Source: Candidatus Riflebacteria bacterium HGW-Riflebacteria-1 (lineage in GTDB: Bacteria; Muiribacteriota; Ozemobacteria; Ozemobacterales; Ozemobacteraceae). Taken from it: a DNA stretch of 64,000 nucleotides. The stretch is taken from NCBI GenBank assembly GCA_002839445.1, contig PGYB01000005.1, positions 434,001 to 498,000 of the forward strand. Direction: 5' to 3'. Position numbers and translations under genes: made by a program. The notes beneath the pieces were generated by a model that searched no databases, had not been told where the DNA came from, and saw nothing but the letters and a program-made list of their open reading frames with translations. Shown here piece after piece: positions 8,118 through 15,385 of the stretch (positions within the stretch are counted from its first letter, which is position 1; each line of letters begins with the position of its first letter).

Positions 8118-9673
8118 TGTTTGGTCTCCTCTTTTGCGGCTGCTTTATCGGCTGCCGCCTGTTCGATAATGGTTTCGAGACAGGCAACGGTGCGGTTTTC
8201 TGCGGTAAAATACTGTCTGGCTACGCGCTGTACGTCTTCTGGCGTTACCTTGTTGATACGTTCGAGTTCGCGAAACAGCTGACGCCAGCTGCCCCAGATC
8301 TGCTGATAGGTGGCGAGCTGCTGCGCCAGACCCATATTGTCATTGAGGCCTCTGATAAAGCTGGCCATGGCGCGGGCTTTTACTTTTTCGATATCTTCTG
8401 CGCCAAGAAGCTCCTTTTGCAGCTTTTCGATTTCTTCGTAGATCATTTTTTCGCATTCGGCGTTGGTTTTGCCAGGTGCCGGGTAGCAGAAAGCTACAGC
8501 GAGAGAGGGATACTTGCTGCCGGGCCAGCCTGCACCCGTACTGATTGAAACTGCAACCTTTTCGTCTCTTATCATGCGGCGATACAGACGCGATGTGCGG
8601 CCCTGGCCGAGAATGTCGACAAATGCGGCGAGAGCAGGCATGTCGTCATGAGTTTCAGCCGGGATCTGCCAGCCGATAATCATTGCGGGCTGCGCTTTGT
8701 CCTTGATCAAAACCCTGCGTTCGCCCTGCTGGACAGGCTCAACCGTTGCAATGCGCGGTGGCGCCGGGCGCTTCTGAATCCTGCCCCAGTATTTTTCGGC
8801 CATTGCGACGACAGTCTCAGGCTTAACATCGCCGACCAGAGCTATTGTCATGTTGCTGGGCATATAATACTTGTTGAAAAAGCGTTGGGCCGCTTCGCGA
8901 GAGTAGTTCTGAATGTCGGACATATGTCCGATCAACGGAACACCATACGGATGCGCTTTGAAAGCAGTACTGATGAATTCTTCGACCAGCTTGCCCATCG
9001 GACGGTTTTCGGTGGTCATTCGGCGCTCTTCGGCAACTACTTCGCGTTCGCGATACATTTCGCGCAGCAGCGGTTTTAAAAATCGCTCTGATTCCATTGC
9101 CATCCAGAGTTCGAGCTTGTTTGACGGCATGCTGATGATATAGGCGGTCTGATCGCGAGAGGTGAAAGCGTTGAGCCCTGAACCGCCCTCGGATTGAAGT
9201 ATGTTTGAGAAAGCGTTTGGCTCAACTGCCGCGTAAGCTTTGCTTACCGCTTTTTCCATCTCTTCGGTCAGAGCTGCAATTTTCTTGGGATCAGCGAGTC
9301 GGCCTTTGAGCCTTTCACTGCGCAGACGTTCAAAAACCCTGTCTTCATCACGCATGAGCCCGGCTTCATTTTCGGGATCACGGCTGCCGATGGTGACAGT
9401 ACCTTTAAAGGCCATGTGTTCAAACATGTGGGCCATGCCGGAGTATTCTTTGGGATCATCGGCCGCGCCGACATCTACCCAGGTAACCAGTGATACCACC
9501 GGGGCGTCATGGCGGGGCAGAACTATGATCTTGAGCCCGTTTTCGAGGCTGTGCTCAAAAATTGATTTTTCGAGCGCCGAAAAATCAAAATCGGTCGAAG
9601 CACCAGCTGCAAAGGGCAGCAGCAGGATCATGATTGTAAGAATCTTGGTAATAGTAACTTTAAGCTGTCGCAT
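8114..9673 (-). CDS. M16 zinc peptidase, catalytic subunit
   Basis: This 519-residue protein has a signal peptide (residues 1-25) and the inverted zinc motif H82-M-F-E85-H86. The third ligand is probably in EREVVAEERR, about 80-110 residues later, as usual for M16B. Residues 105-160 hold a charged insertion. The second lobe has the Arg (RRMIRDEK) but AVSIS where active single-chain enzymes have AYSV, so it probably needs the partner encoded downstream. GGAGG lies five bases before ATG 9673. The upstream region holds a palindrome at 9719-9732. It is the first gene of a two-gene operon that ends at the terminator near 6640. Confidence 0.9.
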   Translation of the reverse strand: MRQLKVTITKILTIMILLLPFAAGASTDFDFSALEKSIFEHSLENGLKIIVLPRHDAPVVSLVTWVDVGAADDPKEYSGMAHMFEHMAFKGTVTIGSRDPENEAGLMRDEDRVFERLRSERLKGRLADPKKIAALTEEMEKAVSKAYAAVEPNAFSNILQSEGGSGLNAFTSRDQTAYIISMPSNKLELWMAMESERFLKPLLREMYREREVVAEERRMTTENRPMGKLVEEFISTAFKAHPYGVPLIGHMSDIQNYSREAAQRFFNKYYMPSNMTIALVGDVKPETVVAMAEKYWGRIQKRPAPPRIATVEPVQQGERRVLIKDKAQPAMIIGWQIPAETHDDMPALAAFVDILGQGRTSRLYRRMIRDEKVAVSISTGAGWPGSKYPSLAVAFCYPAPGKTNAECEKMIYEEIEKLQKELLGAEDIEKVKARAMASFIRGLNDNMGLAQQLATYQQIWGSWRQLFRELERINKVTPEDVQRVARQYFTAENRTVACLETIIEQAAADKAAAKEETKQ

Positions 9674-9718
9674 TCATGCCTCCATTAAAATCTTATGTGC
9701 GTATCTTACATTGTTTAA

Positions 9719-9732
9719 CTGGCAAATGCCAG
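9719..9732. promoter_or_regulatory. Palindrome CTGGCA-AA-TGCCAG upstream of M16 operon
   Basis: Six-base arms are perfectly complementary. The site lies about 50 bases before the M16 start, next to a possible -10 TAAGAT (9703-9708, minus). It resembles the TGGCATATGCCA sites at 25968, 25993 and 37288. A related half-site, TTGGCATAAGG, reads on the minus strand at 9754-9764. Confidence 0.4.
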
Positions 9733-9845
9733 CTATAGATCAGATCGCAAATACCTTATGCCAATTCTACGCATTTAGTTTGTAAATACTCTCTGCATTG
9801 TTCTGCAATCTGTATTTTCGTGCTCGTAATCGTAATCGCACCAGA

Positions 9846-9882
9846 GCGCCCTGGCACTAGCGCATCCTGCGCGTCGTAATCG
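9846..9882. repeat. Dispersed 37-base repeat, copy 1
   Basis: The 37 bases match 18241-18277 at 36 of 37 positions. The unit begins GCGCCCTGGC and ends GCGTCGTAATCG, and contains the small hairpin GCGCATCCTGCGC. Short TCGTAATCG-type units flank it. The 247-base gap between the M16 operon and cysteine synthase holds this repeat and the palindrome at 9719, and no gene. Confidence 0.8.
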
Positions 9883-9920
9883 CAATCGATGTCTTTGTCG
9901 CTGGCATCTACAACGGCGAC

Positions 9921-10892
9921 TCAGCCGGCATCAATTCCTTCGAACAGGGCTGTGCTCAAATAGCGTTCGCCAGCATCGGGGAATACTGTAACTATGACTT
10001 TTCCTGCGTTTTCCGGTCGGCGCGCGATCCGGTCTGCCGCCGCCATGGCCGCGCCACAGGAAATTCCACAGGTGATGCCCTCTTCCCGGTGCAGACGGCG
10101 CGCGTATTCTATTGCTTCTTCGTTGCTGACCGTTGCTACTTCGTCGACCAGGTCAAGATCGAGATTTGCCGGCTTGAATCCGGCACCGATACCCTGGATC
10201 TTGTGCGGCCCTGGTTTGGGATCATTGCCCGCTTTTATGGCAGTCAAAACCGGAGATGCGGAGGGTTCGACCGCAATAGATATGACCGGGTGGCGGCGTA
10301 TCTGCTTGAGGTAGCGGCTTACTCCGGTAATTGTGCCGCCGGTTCCGACGCCGGCAACAAATATATCAATTTTGCCGTTCGTGTCGTTCCAGATTTCCGG
10401 GCCGGTAGTACAGCAGTGAATATCCGGATTGGCGGGATTCTCGAACTGCTGTGGCATAAAGTAACGTGTGGGGTCCGCGGCCACTATTTCGTGAGCCTTT
10501 GCTATGGCACCATTCATGCCCTTAGCACCCTCGGTCAGCACTATTTTTGCGCCGAAAGCCGCCATCATTTTGCGGCGCTCGATTGACATGGTGTCTGGCA
10601 TGGTCAGAATAAGAGGGTAACCGCGAGATGCGCAGACAAATGCCAGTCCGATGCCGGTGTTGCCACTGGTAGGCTCAATAAGAGTAATATCTTTGCAGCC
10701 CGGCATGAGAATTATCTTCTTTTCTGCATCCCAGATCATTGCTGCAGCGACCCGGCATTTTACCGAATAGGCCGGGTTGCGGCCCTCGATTTTTGCCAGC
10801 ACTGTTGCACCGGCGCCCCTGGTGATATTGTTTATGCGGACAAGTGGCGTGTTGCCGATGCTTAGACTGTTTTCTTCGTAGATCCCTGGCAT
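9921..10892 (-). CDS. cysK: Cysteine synthase (O-acetylserine sulfhydrylase)
   Basis: This 323-residue PLP enzyme makes cysteine from O-acetylserine and sulfide in the cytoplasm. The PLP lysine is K45 in NPAYSVKCR. The substrate loop PTSGNTG (about 74-80) and the phosphate-binding GVGTGGT (about 177-183) are intact, and the spacing is normal for CysK/CysM. GAGGAG lies eight to nine bases before ATG 10892. No cysE is seen beside it. The product may also be CysM-like; the motifs favour CysK. Confidence 0.93.
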   Translation of the reverse strand: MPGIYEENSLSIGNTPLVRINNITRGAGATVLAKIEGRNPAYSVKCRVAAAMIWDAEKKIILMPGCKDITLIEPTSGNTGIGLAFVCASRGYPLILTMPDTMSIERRKMMAAFGAKIVLTEGAKGMNGAIAKAHEIVAADPTRYFMPQQFENPANPDIHCCTTGPEIWNDTNGKIDIFVAGVGTGGTITGVSRYLKQIRRHPVISIAVEPSASPVLTAIKAGNDPKPGPHKIQGIGAGFKPANLDLDLVDEVATVSNEEAIEYARRLHREEGITCGISCGAAMAAADRIARRPENAGKVIVTVFPDAGERYLSTALFEGIDAG

Positions 10893-11053
10893 ATTTCAGT
10901 CTCCTCATTGCAAAGTTTTCTTCTAATAATATATCATAAAAAAAGTATCATTTCGAAGTTTTCTGGCAATCACATAATTTCTGGTCTGTGCCGACACAAG
11001 CTCCATGATCGATAGATAAGGGTTCAAGCCAGTCATTTGTCAAAGAATCTGGA

Positions 11054-12523
11054 TTATGGGGCAACGCGGCCGGTGAATTCGATTTCTGACAGGCAGCAGT
11101 CTGGGTCGGCTTTGCTTTCGTGAACTGCCAGAATTTCGATCTTCACAGAACTGGTGACAGCGCCTCCGAGTTTTATTGTCTGCGCGCCGCGCTCATTTTT
11201 AAGCTCATGCTCAGATGATTTGCCGTCTTGCGTGAAGCGGATCTTCGCAACGCTCAGGTTGGCTTTGAAGGGGTCGCGCTTTGCGGTGGCGGCCTTCTGA
11301 TAGCCGTTCCATATGTTGATCGAATGGATTTCGACCGGTTCTGCAAAATTGAAGCTCAGCCACTCGCCAACGCCCATGCTTTTTGAACCTTCAACCCATG
11401 CGGTTTCGGGATTGCCGTCAAGAATGTTTTCCGGTTTGTAGCTAATGTCTTTTGCCTGTGGTAGAAAGCTTGAAGCAGAGATTGACTTTACATTCAGCTT
11501 GTAGAGGCCTGCATTGTCGGATTGTTTGCCGGCAATCATCGCGCTGTTAGCGACGATGCTGCCATCTTTTTTGATATATACTTCGCCGCCTGAGCTGAGC
11601 TGGTCATAAACCCGTGCCAGCCCGCCGACAAAGTGTTCTGCCATTTCGTACGCAGGCTTGATAACCCACTTGCCCTTGCTGTCAATATAACCCCATATTT
11701 CAGGTGCTTCGTATTTTGGGTCGAATGTTGACGCCGGCGCCAGGCCTTCGGAAAAGTGAAAAGCGTGCGAGAAAGCCTGCTGGATGACAAAATTTCCACT
11801 TTTGTCGATGAAGCCAGTCGGTGGAACTTCATCATGTAGCAGTATGCTGGCCGGTGCGAGGCCGTCGACGAACTTTCCGGCAACCGTGAATTTGGGAGCG
11901 ATGGCTGTTTTACCTTCCTTGTTGATGTAACCGACCATATAATCGCCATCACTGTTAAGAGGCAGCCAGGCTGCAGCGAGGCCGTCTGAAAACTCGCCCG
12001 GCGGCGAAAAATACTGGTTGTCGAGGCAGCGCAGAAAGGGTTCGATAACGTATTTTCCGGTGTTGTCGATGTAGCCATAGCGGGCTGACCCGTCAGCGAA
12101 GTCGCCGATCATTACGCAGGCAAGGCCTTCTGAAAATTTATAAGCGCGGGCAAACTTGGCTTCAACCGCCATTTTGCCGGTGAGATCGATATAACCCCAG
12201 AGTTCGCCTTTTTTTACCGCCGCCAGACCCTCTGAAAAAGCTCTGATCTCATCAAAGTCTTTGCCAAAAGCCTTTTTGCCGGTTTTGTCGATGAAATGCC
12301 ATGAGTCAGATTCGCAGACAGCTGCAAAGCCCTGCGAAAATTCTTCGGTAAGAGTTGAGCTGACCGCGAATTTGACCTTGCCTTTGCTGTCGATATAGAC
12401 GTGGTTTCCGTCTGGTTCGGTGCGCAACGGGTACAGGCCCGGCTCTTCAGCTGCTGCAAACGAACCCAGCAGCATTGCTGCTCCACAGAGGATTGCCGAG
12501 AACTTCTGATAAAATGTTTTCAC
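11054..12523 (-). CDS. WG-repeat exported protein with C-terminal discoidin-like domain
   Basis: Start GTG 12523 is chosen because AGGAG lies ten bases upstream and a signal peptide follows directly (KTFYQKFSAILCGAAMLLG, cleavage near FAAAEE); an upstream TTG at 12544 is less likely. Residues 35-330 contain about eight WG repeats, each with a GYID.TGK strand and an FSEGLA strand. The last ~130 residues look like the discoidin/NADase-type glycan-binding fold (ILDGNPETAWVEG, WLSFNF, SINIWNGY). WG-repeat proteins are often surface or periplasmic; a carbohydrate-binding role for the tail is inferred. Confidence 0.85.
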   Translation of the reverse strand: MKTFYQKFSAILCGAAMLLGSFAAAEEPGLYPLRTEPDGNHVYIDSKGKVKFAVSSTLTEEFSQGFAAVCESDSWHFIDKTGKKAFGKDFDEIRAFSEGLAAVKKGELWGYIDLTGKMAVEAKFARAYKFSEGLACVMIGDFADGSARYGYIDNTGKYVIEPFLRCLDNQYFSPPGEFSDGLAAAWLPLNSDGDYMVGYINKEGKTAIAPKFTVAGKFVDGLAPASILLHDEVPPTGFIDKSGNFVIQQAFSHAFHFSEGLAPASTFDPKYEAPEIWGYIDSKGKWVIKPAYEMAEHFVGGLARVYDQLSSGGEVYIKKDGSIVANSAMIAGKQSDNAGLYKLNVKSISASSFLPQAKDISYKPENILDGNPETAWVEGSKSMGVGEWLSFNFAEPVEIHSINIWNGYQKAATAKRDPFKANLSVAKIRFTQDGKSSEHELKNERGAQTIKLGGAVTSSVKIEILAVHESKADPDCCLSEIEFTGRVAP

Positions 12524-13017
12524 GTCGTAATTTCTCCTGCTCAAAGGTTATCGCGTCCTGACCGGCTTTCGCGAAAATACGGCCTGCCGTTCCTGAAAAA
12601 CTTATGTACAGACTAATTATTACCATCAGTATGGGTGTGCGGCAACAGGTAACGTGATTTTAAATTTCGTACAAATTTATTGATCATGTCAGGTCGGCGT
12701 TAGATAAAGCACTGGGCAAAGCAGGCGCGAGCGATTTTACATTGGGTTGGCACGGTGTTTACTTTCCACCTGGAATTGCTGTGTGGTCGCAAGAGGCCTC
12801 TATCTAAAGTTGTTGCAGCCATGACTGTTGTGAAATAGCCTTCAGTTTTTCGGTGCTTGCATTATCTGCTGATTTTTACTAGGCTGGTAACAATGCAAAT
12901 TTTTTCAGGCTTTTGGCTGGACTGCGGGTTAATTTTTGCCTCGCGGCCTCTGTAAATCAGATTCTACATATATAGCTGTTTTCCTTGCCAAATTTGCCTG
13001 AGCGTGAGGAGGCGTTT
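12524..13017. other. Non-coding gap
   Basis: About 490 bases between divergent genes. I see no gene with a ribosome-binding site, no terminator and no RNA gene. A sequence TTGGCACG-GTGT-TTACT at 12747-12762 is close to a sigma-54 promoter, but the key -12 G is replaced. GAGGAGG at 13005-13012 belongs to the next gene. Confidence 0.5.
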
Positions 13018-14382
13018 ATGGAACTGCTCAAACAGCGTATTGGGCATACTGTTTTGTACAAGACTGTCAGGATCAACAGTGATATTGGGGTCGAAGAGCT
13101 CTATTTGAAAATGGAAGGCCTCAATCCAACTGGTCATATGCACGATCGTGTCGCATACTATCTGGTAAAAGAGGCTGTCCAGCTTGGCTACAAGACAATA
13201 GTGGTGGCTTCTCTTGGTCAGCTTGGAGAATCTATCGCTTTTGTTGCCGAGAGATTTGGCCTGGCATGCCGGGTGGTTATGCCGGAGGGGTCGGTTGATC
13301 GCAAGAAACGCTGGTTCAGAGAACCTGGCGTCGAGATTATCGAGTTCGGCAGCAATTATGGCGAGGCATATCGCAAAAGCCGCGAACTCGCCGTTTCCAA
13401 CAACTGGTATGACGCGAATCACGGCTACAGCAACTGCTGTATTACCGACAACGTTTACGCAGAAATCGCTGAAGAAATCGTTGCCAAACTCGGCAACAGC
13501 CCGAATAATGTATATTGCTTTTTGAGCAATGGCGCCTTGATAACCGGGTTGCATCTCGGCTTCAGATCTTTATGGCGGCGAGGCCTTATCCAGCGCATTC
13601 CGAAAATTATGGTGGCCTGTGCCAGTGATGACAACCCACTGTATCTTGCCTGGCAAAGACGCGAGACCCGAATTAAGGACCAGAAAGCAATAAATCGCTA
13701 CAAGGGCATGAGTAAGAACACGATCGAATACAACATTATCGACCCACAGAATGTTCTTAATGCTGTTTATGACTCTGGCGGCGCTTTTATCACTGTTGCT
13801 ACCAGCGAGATTCGTGACATGATAACGTTGACCCGAAGCAGGGAAGATCTTAAAGTGGCTTTCAGAGGCGCAGCGTCGCTTGCTGCCTGCGCCGCTGCCC
13901 GGCGTCATGGAATTGCCGAAGCCGGTGAAAATAGCGTGGTCATTCTTGAAGAGGGCAAAAATGAGCTCAACATCAGGCAGCTGGCTGAAGAAGATCTTGA
14001 AAATATCGAGCAGCTGGCTGATTATGTTGACCGTTATCTCGGCAAATACGGCGATGACCGGCAGAGCGTTCTCGAAGCGATTCGAGTGGCATTTGCCGGT
14101 GGTTTCGTGCTTGGTGCTTACATCTCTGGCGAAATGAAAGGGCTTGCGGTCGTTATAAAGTTGCCGGTATCTGTTGTCATGCCGCAGTATCACCTGGTTT
14201 ATATCGGCGCTGACATCAAGGCCGGGTCACGTGGAATAGGTACCAGGCTGATGGATGCGATCAGAAGATACACCGATGGCAACTTTTCACTGCATGTCGA
14301 TGTCGAAAACAAAAAGGCTATCAGACTCTACGAAAAAATGGGGCTGAAAAAGGCCTATTATCGCATGATTGCGATCAAGTAA
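13018..14382 (+). CDS. Degenerate PLP-fold (tryptophan-synthase-beta type) domain fused to GNAT acetyltransferase
   Basis: The start is ATG 13018, with GAGGAGG five bases upstream; a TTG 33 bases earlier is unlikely. Residues 1-310 align with the threonine/cysteine synthase fold: EGLNPTG at 33-39, ASLGQLGES near 65, LSNGALITG near 175. The lysine that binds PLP in NPTGSFKDR is histidine here (NPTGHMHDR, H42). The Asn of the SSGNTG loop is Gln, and the glycine-rich phosphate loop is eroded. Residues 320-454 are a GNAT domain with the acetyl-CoA motif SRGIGTRLM and the later NKKAIRLYEKMGL. The first half may be a ligand-binding pseudoenzyme that directs acetylation. The substrate is unknown; an amino acid or amine is a reasonable guess. 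The gene ends eight bases inside the convergent neighbour. Confidence 0.85.
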   Translation: MELLKQRIGHTVLYKTVRINSDIGVEELYLKMEGLNPTGHMHDRVAYYLVKEAVQLGYKTIVVASLGQLGESIAFVAERFGLACRVVMPEGSVDRKKRWFREPGVEIIEFGSNYGEAYRKSRELAVSNNWYDANHGYSNCCITDNVYAEIAEEIVAKLGNSPNNVYCFLSNGALITGLHLGFRSLWRRGLIQRIPKIMVACASDDNPLYLAWQRRETRIKDQKAINRYKGMSKNTIEYNIIDPQNVLNAVYDSGGAFITVATSEIRDMITLTRSREDLKVAFRGAASLAACAAARRHGIAEAGENSVVILEEGKNELNIRQLAEEDLENIEQLADYVDRYLGKYGDDRQSVLEAIRVAFAGGFVLGAYISGEMKGLAVVIKLPVSVVMPQYHLVYIGADIKAGSRGIGTRLMDAIRRYTDGNFSLHVDVENKKAIRLYEKMGLKKAYYRMIAIK

Positions 14383-15190
14383 GGTTGTTGCCGATTATTC
14401 CGGTAAGTCGGGTCAACTGCCCTGAATAGAGCTTCTGCAGCTGTAATGCTTTTGGGTCTTCATCGCACTCTCGGCTTTTAAGCAGCGAAAAACCTGCCTT
14501 CAGCAAAGCCGGAAAAGTCATGCATGCCAGTCGCTCATCGCGATTTTCAAGAAGTTGACCCCTGAGAAAGCTGCGAGCGGGCGCGGCGGCGCCGGCGATC
14601 GAGCGAATAAGCCACCAGCGGACTTCATCGGACCATGTTCCGGATAACAACGCTGTCAGCTGCTTGCGCGCAGCCATTTCCCGGTTGACCAGTTCCTGTG
14701 TTGTCGCTGCAACCGGCTGCGGATAACGTTCGATATCGCCTTCGAGCATCAGGCTGAGCAGTTCCAGTATGGTTGGATCTGCCTTACAGAACAGCTCTGG
14801 TATCATTGCGGACTGCTCAGAGACATTTCTGGCCTTTTCGTATTCGCTGGTAACTCGGTCAAAAAGATCGTTGTCAAACAACACAGGTATATCGGCAAAA
14901 CTGGCTATCGGTCGCCATTCATCAGAACTTTGCGCCAGCCCGGCAAAGAAATCGAGACAGTCGCCGTGACTGTTTATCGTGCTCAATCGCTGCAGGCAGT
15001 TGCGACTGCTGCTGTCTGGATTTTTCTCGGATTCATCAACAAAACCGACAAAATCCTGCCAGGCCTGCACCGGGAATTCTGCGATATTAATCACGCATGG
15101 CGCGCAGACATCGGCGTCGCCATATCTGGCGGCCGCCCGGCGGTCACGCAATCTGGTCAGCAGTTGCGATATTTTTTTTACCAGTTCCAT
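14375..15190 (-). CDS. Cytoplasmic protein of unknown function (271 aa)
   Basis: The start is placed at ATG 15190 (MELVKKISQLL), because a good promoter ends six bases before it. The protein is mostly alpha-helical, with many Leu, Glu and Arg residues, and has no signal peptide. It has scattered cysteines (CAPC, NCLQR, GDC) but no clear metal motif. The second half (LRGQLLENRDERLAC, ALLKAGFSLL) has the feel of HEAT-like helices, but I cannot assign a family. It is convergent with the PLP-GNAT gene. Confidence 0.65.
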   Translation of the reverse strand: MELVKKISQLLTRLRDRRAAARYGDADVCAPCVINIAEFPVQAWQDFVGFVDESEKNPDSSSRNCLQRLSTINSHGDCLDFFAGLAQSSDEWRPIASFADIPVLFDNDLFDRVTSEYEKARNVSEQSAMIPELFCKADPTILELLSLMLEGDIERYPQPVAATTQELVNREMAARKQLTALLSGTWSDEVRWWLIRSIAGAAAPARSFLRGQLLENRDERLACMTFPALLKAGFSLLKSRECDEDPKALQLQKLYSGQLTRLTGIIGNNLT

Positions 15191-15196
15191 GCTGAC

Positions 15197-15224
15197 ATTA
15201 TAGCACGGCAGCTTTGTCTGCCAA
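15197..15224 (-). promoter_or_regulatory. Sigma-70-type promoter giving a leaderless start at 15190
   Basis: On the minus strand TTGGCA (15224-15219), a 16-base spacer and a perfect TATAAT (15202-15197) are followed by six bases and then ATG. Transcription would begin at about the A of the start codon. The spacer holds an inverted repeat GGCAG/CTGCC. Confidence 0.6.
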
Positions 15225-15373
15225 TACAATTATTCGGCAAGCAGCTGATGAAAGCGTTGACACCAATTGTGCCTTTGCGTGTGCGGCTTTGAGCGGTTCT
15301 GCGCCGGTTTGCTATCTCACCGGAGACTTATTGGCAAAGCACATAATTCTTTACCCGATTTTGCCGTTTGACG

Positions 15374-15379
15374 TATCAT
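15374..15379 (+). promoter_or_regulatory. Possible -10 (TATCAT) for a leaderless start at 15386
   Basis: TATCAT ends six bases before the propeller gene's ATG, the same distance as in the divergent gene at 15190, and no Shine-Dalgarno sequence is present. The -35 (TTTACC-like) is weak. Confidence 0.35.
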
Positions 15380-15385
15380 ATCAGC

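Noticed and set aside
12747..12762. Sigma-54-like sequence TTGGCACG-GTGT-TTACT
   Set aside because: The -12 element has AC in place of the required GC, and it lies about 255 bases from the nearest start codon.
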